Assembly (NCBI GenBank): GCA_038025085.1
Contig: CM076140.1
Coordinates: forward strand, 14,714,001 to 14,778,000
Origin: Tetragonia tetragonoides
Taxonomy: Eukaryota > Streptophyta > Magnoliopsida > Caryophyllales > Aizoaceae
Direction: 5' to 3'
Length of the DNA: 64,000 bases
A program made the translations under genes and the position numbers. The notes beneath the pieces were generated by a model. It was not told the DNA's origin and searched no databases. It saw only the letters and a program-made list of their open reading frames with translations. This document shows, one piece after another, positions 1-11,500 of the stretch. How positions within the stretch are numbered: position 1 is the first letter of the stretch; each line of letters starts with the position of its first letter.

Positions 1-1909
1 CGTATCAGTACGGGACATCCCTTAAAAGCCTCAGCCACTTTGCCTACAAAGATGCCAAATGTATTACTATCTAAACAAATTCAACGGCCTTGCCAATCCC
101 AGAAAAGATTCTAGAATTTCACTACAGAGGCACCAAAAATACGCCGAAAAAGCTCATCAACCCAAAAACTTAAGCTCCTTCTCGTTCCCCTTCCTAAACC
201 AACAAAACAATTGTAGCAGGGTAAAGAAAGACTCACCCCCCATCTATTTCATGAAGTTCGAGCAAGAACAAGCGCAAATAAGTCTCACTAGCATGATGAC
301 ACATCAAACACATGTCGTAATATATCCCAACCTAGTCTCCTCTGCTGCAAAACATATCATGTTTGTTCAGTTTGCCCAATACCAAGGTTTGAACAAAAGT
401 GTGAAGCTTCCAAGGAGCCTTAGACTTTCAAATGAAATGGGCAAGAGGGAAATGAGGACAATGTAGTTCCAGAGGTCCCAGGTTCAAGCCTCCTCAGGGC
501 CACTAGAGGTTTTTCAGGTTGTTAAATTCATGGCCCATGGAATTAGTCGCACAAAGCCAGGATACCCGTGTTATCTTAAAAAGGGATATGAGGAGTTTGA
601 GGACAATGTGAAGGAAGGCCAAAATGACGAAGGAAGGATTTATAGGAGAACACCCCAGAAGAGTCTCCATCCAATCTGGAATCATCACTAGGGAAGGTGA
701 ATAGCGTCCAAAACACTGATTAAGGAGGTAAGCACCTCCATCTTCCTATCATGAGGAGTTCTCTAAAAATGTCCCGAGATTCACTAAGCTTAAATAGAAA
801 GTAACTGGAGCATCATGAAGAGTGGACAGGTGATAGACCCGAGGATACATGGAAGCGAAAGAAGTATGTCCCATCCACCCATCCACCAAGAACTGAACTC
901 AATTACCATTGCCCACTCTGAGCATGACTAGCGGGAAGAACATGCAAAACGACCATCAAACGAGTGAGTTTGATGGTTACAGTTATACGATCAGAGAGAA
1001 GTTTCATCGTACAACTTCTGTTGCTTAGAACCCACTATAACATGAATGGTTGAAGCACAATGCAGCTGAGGGAGCTACAGAGAGGAAAAAAGGGTGAGAA
1101 TAGAACAGAAATTTTAGATTCAAAATTAATTTCAGTCACCCAATCAACTCAAAAAGATGGCGACAATAACTTTAAAAATGACAAAAAAAAGTTGTCGAGA
1201 TTATTTACATACCAGCTGATGCATGCTCCATTTCGATATGAAAAAGTTTTGTTCCCATCCATCAACAAAGGAGCAACCATTTAAGAAAGTAGAAGTAATA
1301 TATCCAGGAGCACCTGCCATTATAGAACCATTAGGCTTTGTGCTCTTCTGTTAATTTTATTTGCACAGCTGATAACACAGTTATTGTAGCCGAGAGATTC
1401 TTAAATGATAATTTTTAAATAAGATTGCAACCATTCATTATAAACAAGTGTCTCCGTTTTTTATTAATTACAATTCACAGGTGTCTCTCCTCCAGAAGAG
1501 GAAGGCAGCACACAAGGCATACCATATGATAACATATCATTTCCCCAGATTTCTTTTGCCTATAAAATAGGGGAAGATGTACTTACTGATACTCAGATTA
1601 TGATTAATGATATAAAAGAGAGTGTTTCTCCCAACCCTTGCCAGTTATTCGTGAGACCCCTTAGTCTGATGTCTAAGGATTATTCTTGAGTGATTCTTGA
1701 AGAACTCTACGCTTCTGATTGGCTCAGAAACCCCCAGTTCTTGTTGAATTTATTGAGTGATTCGATTAGTTTTACATGTCTATATCCTTTTATTGTTTTC
1801 GTTTATTAAAATCCAGAAAATCCCTAGATAATTCATATAATTGCCAATTCGAGATACATGTCTCAAAATTTTATCAGAAGGCAAACGAATATACTCAAAG
1901 AATACTTGC
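1..1909. other. LCAT4-like intron or flank with repeat remnants
   Basis: No convincing exon is visible here, although the next exon of the minus-strand LCAT-like gene (after exon 5 ending at 1910) must lie at lower coordinates, here or beyond the window. The first 60 bases resemble bases 2440-2510 (the same 'aaaagcc...cctacaaag' type of segment), so an unidentified dispersed repeat occurs twice around this gene. Bases about 1440-1775 look like part of an LTR, with a TATA-like cctataaaatagggg at 1558-1572 and a following R/U5-like stretch, but I could not define its ends. Short open frames here match no family I recognise. Confidence 0.35.
466..583 (+). mobile_element. 5'-truncated tRNA-derived SINE fragment
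   Basis: This stretch contains a box-B-like motif (ggttcaagcc) followed by a body that matches, base for base over long runs, the minus-strand SINE inserted in the kinase pseudogene at 28388-28603. Shared landmarks are 'ccagaggtcccaggttc', 'cagggccact.gaggtttt', 'catggnattagtc' and the terminal 'gttatctaaaa'. The tRNA-like head (box A region) of the other copy is missing, so this copy is 5'-truncated. The two copies define a SINE family of about 150-200 bases in this genome. Confidence 0.7.
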
Positions 1910-3538
1910 CTTGAAATGGAGCAGAAATCGCTATCCAATTCTTCACATACTTCTCAAAAACCTACATAATTTGATATAGCATGACTCTTCATTGTTAAAT
2001 ATACTAAATTATCATTTAAGCAAGTCAGCAAAGGGAAGCTAAGATCCTTACATCACTGTGCAGAGACATGAAGCACTTCACAAGAATACCACCCATAGAA
2101 TGACTTATCAAGTTTATTCTTTTACCACCAGATGCAATGTAAACTGACTCCAATTTAGCAGCAAAACGCTCCATAGTTTCCTTCAATCTGAGGATGCAGA
2201 AATGGAAAAATGTTGAAAAGAACCCAATCAACAATTGGCGAATGAAATAAAGAAACTATAATTCAGGATACACAATGTTGTATAAACCTGATCAAAATTA
2301 CATGGACCTGATCAACAATAAACCACAGTATTATTGTTTATCCATTAGATCAAATATAAAAGGTTACAACCTAGGAGGACAAGGAGTCCTCAGGCAACAT
2401 TCAATTAGAAGTCACCCCTATGACGTTGGGTGTCAATGAGGGGCACCCCTTTAAAAGCCCCCATTGCTTTGGCCCACAAAGACACTGAGTCCACAAGTGA
2501 ATTTGACAGCCCATACAAAATTCGCGAACTTCGCTTTAACCAAATTATGTGAGAGCATCTAGCTCGGTTCTTGCCCATGTTACCTACGTTTTATCCTGAG
2601 TAAGCTCTACCACTAAATTGGCCCTTAAGCATATTTCATAGCTTTATTTTCTAGAGATAATGGTCGACCTTCACGAAGCCAGCCAGTTTGTTCATGAGCT
2701 TGTTCTAGCACAGGTGATAAGTCCGTTTAAAGTCGCAAGCTACCAGCAAGCCTATACTGGCGGGGTTTGTTTTATTAAGCTCAACAGGGATCCGTGCCAA
2801 CAAAGTGTACAAGAAAAACAAATATTGGCGGAAGCCTGGGTAGGTGTTGTTTCCTGATAGATGTGACTGTGATGGCCATCGAGAGAGTGAGAATTGTTTT
2901 GAATTTATTTGTGATGTGTGCTTTTACTAGGTCTTTGTGGGCGAGATTGTTTGGGGGAAGCACTTTGCTTGCCCGGCTACAGTGGGCCAGTTCTTACAGA
3001 TGCATTTTGTAAATAGGGAGCAGAGGAAAGAGAGTCAGGTTTTTGTGCCGTTGCTTTTACATGGCCATATTTTAGAGTGTTTTACTAGACAAGAACTAGT
3101 AATAGAAGGATACCAACTGCTAAAACCATACCTACATAATCTTTAAAACATGCATACATAAATGCATACCCACATACACACAAAGCAATGGGCATTCATT
3201 TCATTCATAAGCATGTAGAGAAGAAACATACCTATTGCTTTGCCGAAAATCATAGCCAAAACCAAACAGTGTTTTCCCCTCTTGATATCCCCACTTGATC
3301 ATTTCAGTTATCATGTCATGAAAGTAATAAACAGATTCTGTTCCAAGGATCTGCAGAGAAAATTTTAGAAATCAGGAAAATAAGTATTTACCGCGTGCGT
3401 GCACGTGTGTGCGTGCGTGTGCGTGTGCGCGTGCGTGCGCGTGTGTGTGCGTGCGTGCACGTGTGTGTGTGTGTGTGTGTACGTGTGCGCGTGCGTGCAC
3501 ATGTGTGTGTGTGTGCGCGTGCACGTGTGTGTGCGTGC

Positions 3539-3594
<56 letters not shown>

Positions 3595-4992
3595 CATGTC
3601 AGGATCTAGGACATCAATCGCATAAAGTCCATGTCTATCTTCAGGAACTGAAACACTTGCCTTGGGATCCAAACACAATGTTTTACCTGCATAGAACAAC
3701 ACCCAGAATCATTATCTTAGTTTTCTTTTCGGCGTAAACCCAGATTCATTACATGGCACTTGCATGATGGACCAATCCACAAAAACAACACAAGAACAGA
3801 ACTATTCAAGCATTATTCCAACTTAGGTCTTAGATGTCTTTCATTAATTAACATACATTTTTATGCAAGCTAGGTTATTTTTTTCCACTGAATAGGGCAT
3901 TTCTACTTGTTTAATTTTAGGAGAGAGAATATGGTTAATTTGGGCCTATGAACGTGTGAGTTCTTAAACCAAGATCCTAAGTGGACTGAGTTCCTTTTCT
4001 GGTTGGATGATCAACAAACTGTTCTTATCTCTAGACTTGATTAGCTAAGTGTTTTCGAGGCTAGATCATATGCTTTTAATTTCTTGTTCTTTATTAAGTT
4101 CTTTCAATCCTTGAAACCACAAAAACAAGTTAGCTTTTAGTTCCTTGATTTCCACTGCAATAATAAACATCAAAAACCCTCATGATTTCAATTCCCAGCC
4201 ACGCAAAATGCCGACAATGCCTTCGGGGAAGATGATCAGCCATACCCACACCTTCAAGCTCATTGGATATGGCTCATCTCTTAAATTTCTCAATCCTATA
4301 TATTGGACTACCTGCTACTGTGCTACATGAACAACACCTATCTCATTTCTCCCTCGTCTCTCTCTCTCATTAGTTTCTCTCTTTGCTTCTATCCCTAGCG
4401 ATTGCACCGGGGGTACGAGAGAGGAGAGAGTGGACAAGTGGGTATCGGTGTGGGTTTGTATACAAATTCTAGAATTGCAACTATTGTTATTTCCCTAACA
4501 GTAAAATTGATATTGAATCACAAGCCTTCATATTCTAGATTTCAACTCTTGGCTCAAAAATCAAACCTATGTTTCCAAACCCAATTCTCAATTCAATTCA
4601 ATATTACTGGGGACTGATGTTCCAGCAAAATCAAGCTCCCACAGTTCATTCAATCGACTCAATTAAAGCAAACTACGAATCAATCAATCATTCTCAATCA
4701 AACACTCAAAACAATAAAACCTCATTCAAATCAAAATCCGAAAAAGAAAGGCACCAGTCTGAGGGTCAAATCGGGACCAAAGCTTGGTTCGAAAATTGTA
4801 ATCGGCACGAAGGATGCGAACCCAAACGCGCTCGTTGTGACCAGTTTGATCAACAGCTTGGAGAATCGAGCCAGCGATGCCAGGGACCAAGAGCACGGGG
4901 TCAAGATTAGGGTCTACGTATGGTTCTGGCTTTCTGATAAGCTTCAGCCACATCTCCAACGCTTGTGCTATGTCTTCTAGCTTCACCACCAT
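1910..4992 (-). CDS. LCAT4: LCAT-like 4 phospholipase/acyltransferase, 5' part (exons 1-5)
   Basis: Partial gene for a lecithin-cholesterol-acyltransferase-like protein (LCAT4 type, a family with phospholipase A activity on phosphatidylcholine). I place exons at 4992-4755, 3686-3595, 3350-3232, 2187-2052 and 1961-1910; reading phase is continuous across all four junctions and gives 212 residues. The ATG at 4990-4992 starts [10 protein letters not shown]. Visible landmarks are EPYVDPNL and VPGIAGS (residues about 23-42, oxyanion region), FGYDFRQSN (140-149), and the nucleophile serine in ISHSMGG (Ser180). Exon 5 encodes [16 protein letters not shown]. The introns are GT-AG except after exon 5, where the donor reads AAG|GCAAGT, a GC donor. 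Intron 2 begins with a long CT/GT microsatellite. The family is about 530-540 residues, so the 3' half lies outside the window or is lost. No frameshift was seen. Confidence 0.88.
3391..3592. repeat. Compound (GT/GC)n-(GA)n microsatellite in LCAT4-like intron 2
   Basis: About 170 bases of alternating purine-pyrimidine (gtgcgtgcac...), then about 31 bases of (GA)n. On the gene strand it is (CT)n followed by (AC/GC)n, starting four bases inside the intron just after the exon 2 donor. Alternating GC/GT runs of this length can form Z-DNA, and the CT run may act on splicing. Open frames read through it are low-complexity artefacts. Confidence 0.95.
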
Positions 4993-5546
4993 GGTTGCTA
5001 CTAGTTGCTTTGCTTGTACTTACAGAGAGAGAAAGAGAGAGGGGACACGAGACTTTCGTGATGTGGGGAGAGAGAGAGGAGAGAGAGAGGGGGAGAGAGG
5101 AGAGATTTTGGACAGTTTCTCAGTCACAAACAAAATACAGTAGTTTTCAATTTCCATAAGATGAGATATAGATTTGGAAACTCTATCCAGCTAAACAGCT
5201 CCTTAGACCTTATGTTTCACTCAACTGCGGGGATATTTTTCTACATTGGTTTCTCATAGGAAAATGAATCTCATACAAGGATTGTACATTTGTTTATCTC
5301 TTTCCTCTTCTCTTTTTCACTCTATCATAAATATCCTCCTAAAATTTTAAGTAGTAAGAGTATTTTTGTCACTCCTCTCACATAAATAAAAGATTGTAAT
5401 GTACAAGTACAACCATTGTATGAATATCATTATCCTTTCTAATACTCTTTCTTCTACTTTTTTTTTCATTTTTATTTGAATTTTTCCCGATTTGTTTCAA
5501 TTTTCTTTAATTAAATTTTTTTGTATTTTGACCTATTAATATAAAT
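4993..5546. promoter_or_regulatory. LCAT4-like 5' leader and promoter region
   Basis: Upstream of the LCAT4-like ATG on the minus strand lies a CT-rich leader (GA-rich on the plus strand at 5021-5105), a common type of plant 5'UTR. Beyond it the DNA is AT-rich. I could not assign a TATA box or transcription start. Confidence 0.4.
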
Positions 5547-6331
5547 GAGAATTATTAAACGTAAATTGCAAATTACTAACGTAAATAAGTTTTTCCACAA
5601 TTATCCCTAACAAGTTTCACCCACGTTTCTCTCTCTTCCCCCTTTCTCTGTCCCCTTCCTCTCTCTGTGAACCAGGCATACAACTAGTTTTCATGATCTA
5701 AAACCTCCATAGTTTAGAGGTCGGGGTATCGCTCGCCGGCAGGGTGGTGGTAGGCTTCAGGTTTGGGTGGGGGACGTGGGATTCCGGCGAGAACGTAGAC
5801 TACGACCAGGGGAAGCGAGCTGACGGGGTCGATGGGGGGAGGTGAGATAGCGCAAGGGTGGGGTTTAGATTCCGGACGCCCTCTTTCTCTCTCTCCACCA
5901 AACTCTCATTATCCAGCCACAACCAGCCATAACCACCAAACCACCGAACAATCCACCACTCATCCAGCCACCTGCAACCACACCCCACCCAGCCACAACC
6001 ACCAAACCAACGAATAATCCACCACTCAACCGTCACTCTACCCACCTCCTGTAAACCCTAGACAGTGAATAATTAAAAATAGTTTCAATTCTAATACTAA
6101 TGGATACTGGAATACAATCATTCATCGTGGTCATATTGAATTATTCTTCAAAATTATTACTCATGGTGATTTGATTTTGGACCTCAATAATGAATGGAAT
6201 GAAAGAGAGAGATTTGAGAGAAAAACAAGAGGAGGAGGAATTTGCGTTTTAAAGTAAAAACGGTATTTTGGAGAGTTATGTGTCTAAAATATTTGCGTTT
6301 AGTAATTTGAGATTTACGTTAAGTAGTTCCG
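5547..6331. mobile_element. Non-autonomous TIR transposon with 8-bp target duplication
   Basis: Imperfect terminal inverted repeats of about 40 bases: 'aacgtaaattgcaaattact' near 5557 faces the complement of 'agtaatttgagatttacgtt' at 6301-6320. An 8-bp direct repeat, atataaat, flanks the element at 5539-5546 and 6332-6339. The interior (about 5690-6050) is GC-richer and contains imperfect repeats of a 'ccagccacaaccaccaaacca' type. No transposase is present. The TIR length and 8-9 bp duplication suggest a Mutator-like or hAT-like non-autonomous element, possibly with captured sequence. Confidence 0.65.
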
Positions 6332-6400
6332 ATATAAATATGCATTTCATATGTAGCTAAATGAAATTTGAAAAATTGCCCATATTTGTAACCTCGTCGT

Positions 6401-6553
<153 letters not shown>

Positions 6554-6647
6554 CACTCAAATACTCAATGTGTCAGCTTCGATATTAGTGCCGGTACTCT
6601 AATCAAATATATACATATTTTTCAAATAACGTAAGAAAAGGGTGATG

Positions 6648-6842
6648 TTATGAGTGTCTTCTCTCGAGGCTGGCTAAGACCTTTCTGCTACGAGGATATG
6701 GATATGATCGAATTCCTCCGACTAGGAGTGATCCCATAAGGATGATAGAATGACCAACGTTGGCAAGACAATCTACTGCCCAGTTACCCTCTCTGAACAC
6801 ATGTTTAAGTATAACATGGCGCATGTTGCTAGGTAATGTCAT
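6648..6842 (-). mobile_element. LINE RNase H remnant
   Basis: A short minus-strand frame contains HVFREGNWAVDCLANVGH, which matches the plant LINE/RNase H C-terminal signature (H-x-x-REGN/REAN-x-x-AD-x-LA). Only about 60 residues remain and no reverse transcriptase is visible nearby, so this is a 5'-truncated, decayed LINE 3' end. Two similar plus-strand fragments occur at about 46511 and 54230. Confidence 0.65.
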
Positions 6843-8587
6843 GCATCATTAATTATATTTTGGATTGTCCATAAAATAGTGAGCTCACTTCGTAGTACTT
6901 GAATGTCAATTGAGTTGTCCCCTTCAACTTGAATGTGTTGGGCACCAATTTCCACATCAACCTTAACCCCGTCATGTATAGTCGTTGCTTTTGCTACTCT
7001 TTGTAAGTTTCATCATGAACTTAAATAGAAATTAAAAATCATCTGAGTGATAAGTTCTGAGTGATAAGGTACAAGAGAATTAAAGGAAACTAAATTTAAG
7101 TGAAATAAAGCTAACGAAACATCGCCTTGTTATTTTTATCATTGAGTTCCATCCGTGAATTATTTTCATGAACTTCCGAAAACTTGTTTTGGTATTCTGT
7201 TTGTGCGTGCTGAAATTGTGTTCGTAGATGGGACAACTTTACTTGAAAACTCATGTTGGATAACCATTATCCTTATTTTATTTTATTTTGATCATCAACC
7301 ATTATCCTTATTGATTCATTGGGTAATTCTATATTTCTATTGTATATGTGATTACTTTGCTTGCATACGCTCATGTTGAAGTGTGTTCAAAGTTCTCCAA
7401 ACGAGAGACGACCAATTAATGGATATCTGAAGCCTTAGCCGTAAGCATCAAACCTGAGCCTCACAAGGATGTTTCAAAGGGCAGTTGGATTCTTAGTTGT
7501 ATATACATCAACATGTTTTAGTACCTACAAGCCGGCGCGGAGAAATAATCACTATGGTCGACGGTGAATATTCTTGGTTGTGTTAAAAAAAAAAAAAAAA
7601 CCTTGTTTTAAACTTTTACTCCTTTTTTTAGTTGATGGCATGCTAGACTTCAAATAGCTAGAGAACCATCCACCACACACACACACACACACACTGACAC
7701 ACACTACACACACCCCCACACAGAGCAATGTCAAACATAGTCTTATCTTGTACTGTTGTAGTATATGTTAACATGAACAATGAGGGACTGAGGATTCAGG
7801 ATTCTGCTTCAACACACTTGTTTTTTTAGCTAGTCTTATATTGTACTCCATAAGTTATGGAAATGCCGAAAGAAAGAAATTTTTGGGGAGAGACCATATG
7901 AACCAAAAGGAGGGCTATTAGATATCGAATTTCTTTCTCCTACTTCTAGACATGGTCGTGCATGCAGGAACAGCTCAATCACCTGATAAATCATACTAAT
8001 TTGGAAAGATGATTTGTTTTACCTTTGGAATTTTTGGATGAACTAAATATGAAAAAGATCACGCTGATAAGTGAAATCACGTTTATGGATAGCAGATATG
8101 TTTCACAAACTTGTAAGTCTCACCTAAGCAAACAGGTGCCACACACAACATGACAACAGAGCTCAAACAAGTATACAGAGAAATTTTCCCTCAAATTTGT
8201 TGAACAAGTTCCCTGCTGATTAGGTATACTTAGCTGAATCAGACAGCACTACACAGCACACGATATGTCATGTACAAAGAGTCAGTTCATTAGAAAAACA
8301 AGAGAGTAATGCCATCAGATAATCTAATCAGATTTCTTTTCAAATAAAACTATTAATGTATAAGGGTATCAGATTCATATGATTAGAACTAAATAAGAGC
8401 AACATATACCTTCGTTGGAAAAAACAATGAAAAAGAAAGAGATCAACATATACCTAGCTATATTAGATTTGTTGTAAACTGTCGATGCACGAACAGATTG
8501 AACTGCAAAAAATAGTCTCGCCATCCATGACACGACAATGTGAAAGGATCCCGATGACTTGGCCAGGGAGCTTATCCCCTCCATAGA
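6843..8587. other. Intergenic DNA with SINE-like 3' tail and (AC)n repeat
   Basis: No gene is recognised. Bases about 7525-7599 ('acaagccggcgcggagaaat', then gtcgacggtg, then a 16-base poly-A) match, in inverted orientation, a segment at about 33010-33075 that also abuts a homopolymer. This is therefore the 3' end of a dispersed retroelement. An (AC)n tract follows at about 7673-7696. The last 250 bases before 8588 are the probable 3'UTR of the WRKY-NLR gene. Confidence 0.45.
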
Positions 8588-11500
8588 TTACATCTTGCCC
8601 CATATATCATCGGCTTTGACCTCCTTGACACGGCCCTCAAGTTTTTCTCGTAAAGCAGGGTTTTCCCATTCCAAGGCATCCCACCAAGCAGTCTCAGCTT
8701 TAATCTCCTTTAAGGTAGTCACGTCTGCTTCTGATTTAAGATGAAGCTTTCTCAGGCTGGGACAAGTGTACAAGCTGAGGTACTCTAAACAAGGCAAATT
8801 CCCACCATTCCAGATGTTCTCCAATTCTGGAAGATAAAGAAGCTTGAGTACCTTTATCCTGAGGACTGCACTTCCAGTAGGAGCAATATCCTCCATTGGG
8901 GCATTTGTATCATCTTCTAAGTTGTCTGAAATGTCAACATTAGATTCAGCACAATCACAATCAAGTGTTTCATCAGTAAAGGGACTATGGTCCTGATGAA
9001 TCACAATACTTTTCAATGATTGGCAGTCCTCTACAACCAACTCTTCCAAGCTAGAAAGAGCTGCAACCATGGATTGTGTGAGAATGAATTCCAGTCTCGG
9101 GCAAGAATGCACTAATAATCGTCTGAGCATCGAGAAACTTCCAGCTCGTACAGGACCAACCCAAATTCTTCTCAGGTTCCATGAATAATGGATGCTCAAG
9201 TGCTCCAGATATGGGAAACAGCTTCCTTTCAGCCCCTTGCAGTTTAATATTGCTTTTAATTGTGGGCAATCCCTCACAATGCAGAACTTCAGCCTGTTGA
9301 CATTAGTACATCCAAATTGTGTCAAGGAGTGCACCTTCAGGTGATGATCTAAATAAAATGCTGTGGCTTCAGAGAGTACTTCCCTAACAGCATCAGGTAT
9401 ATCCTCACTGTTCACAAACCTCAAGCAGCGGTTCTGTTGATCATAATCTTGTTCAATATTATTAGCGACATGAGAAACAATTCGCTTAACATTGTGGCCA
9501 ACAACAAAGTTGAAACGAGTCAAAGTTCGGTTAGCCCAAACAGGACTTTCATTGGTGAAACACTCGAGATATTTCACTTCAGGAAAGTGGAACAACAGGG
9601 TACACAATTTTAAGCTGCTTACTTCCTTTATGACATCTGACGTACTCTTTGTCCATCGTGCATCTACAGGGTGTACAATGATACTGAGTTCTTTTAACTC
9701 ACTCAGATTGGAAATTGTTCCCTTAGAGATCAACTGCGATGGCAACATCCCATATTCATCTTGATCTATTGTTCCATAGAAGTTTACATTTAGATGCGTT
9801 AAATAGTGCAACTCACCAATTTCATCAGGCAGTTGGCATATCTCTGTGCCATGGAGATCGAGCACTAACAGACGTTTGAGTGCTCCGATCGCAGGGGGAA
9901 GGAAAAGCAAGCGATCACAGTTCCGCATAACCAATACCTGCAAGTTTTGGAGCTTGGAAAGGGACTGAGGTAAAGATTTGATCCTCGTTTTGGAAAGGTT
10001 CAGAATTTGGAGAGAAGACATGTTGTCAAAGAAAGAAGGTGGAATGGCTCTTAAACTACTATTTCTTTGGAGGAACAATGTTAATAAGTTTGAACAAGTC
10101 GGGCTCTTAGGTAGACTTGAAACATTACTTTCCACGAGGCAGGCAATTCTCGATTCTTCCCATTTGTTCTTCGGGGGTGATTCACTAAGCCCTTCACTAC
10201 TTGTCAGCACAGATGGGTTGCCTTCTGAAGCTGAGGACTTGCCTCTTTCAAAACTTTCAGGCAGGTCAAATGGACTACATATATCCAATGGATGTGCTTC
10301 TAGGGACTCTGTTGGCCTGAAATAACGACTCAATAAAAGTTGTAAACCTTCTGCATCTGAGTGCAATATCATCAATGCCAAATCACGAATTATATCATGC
10401 ATTTTAACCATCGAGCCATCATCACTACACTCTAAGAGGGAGGCATCAACAAAATAGTTAACAATATCATGTGCCCTTCTACGTGCATCTGGCATACTCC
10501 CTTCAACAAAGCCTTCTTCAATCAGGTACTCCACTAGAGAGGAACGTCTGATTGCCTTGCCTTCGGTAAATAATGCAGAGTAAAGGAAGGAACTCTTCAT
10601 GTCACGTGTTTTGAGCATATCGTATCCAAGTCTGAGTATCCTAAAGTTATTGGTCAATAGAACTTCCTTAAGAGCACTCCTCCATGTAAGAATGTTACTA
10701 TTCATTTTTAGTGCTCTTCCAACAACTTTGATTGTCAAAGGAAAACCAAAACACTCCTCAACAATTGTCCGAGCATAAGGGTTGACATCTTGGGAATCCA
10801 TCACATCACCCACATGAACACGGAACAACTGTAAAGCTTCTTCTCTGGATAGAGCCTCTGCTTTAATAATTCTATCCACTTCCATGACATGGCAAACACT
10901 CAACGATCTGGTTGTCAGAATTATCTTGAAGTTGTTATCTTGGCTTGGGATAGGAATTCCCACCTTTGGCAAGTCCATGTGATGCCAGACATCATCCAGA
11001 AACAGGACAAAGTTTTTGGACTGAAGAGCCTGAAGAAGGATTATTGCAAGTTCATCTTCGGACTTGAAATTTGGAACATTCAATGCTAGCTGCTGGACTA
11101 GTGCATTCTGAATCTTTCTTCTTGAAGAACATCTTGATACAGACACCCAAAGGACAAAATCAAACAATCTCTTCATTACACAGTCAGAGAAAAAGGCTTT
11201 CATTACTGTGGTTTTGCCAATTCCACCAGTTCCATATATACCTATCTTCTTGGCCTGTACATCCTGAGCAGCCACCAAAAGCCTGTGCAAAGTGGACTCA
11301 GTTGATTTACTAGACCTCACACTTGAGCCAGAAAGAGAATTACCCGGTACCTTTGACCCACCAACATTATCAACTACATTTAGGGAACTGGAAGAATCAA
11401 TTATACCGGTTGTGTTTCTGGACACTTTTGTTGTTTTGTGATTTGCACTATAAGCTGTCTTATCTGATTCCTTTTGAACTGTTTTTCTTGAAATAGTGGA

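Noticed and set aside
3388..3737. Long open frames on both strands through the GT/GC repeat
   Set aside because: Low-complexity translations (CVCV, THTH) of a microsatellite. The real exon is only 3595-3686 on the minus strand.
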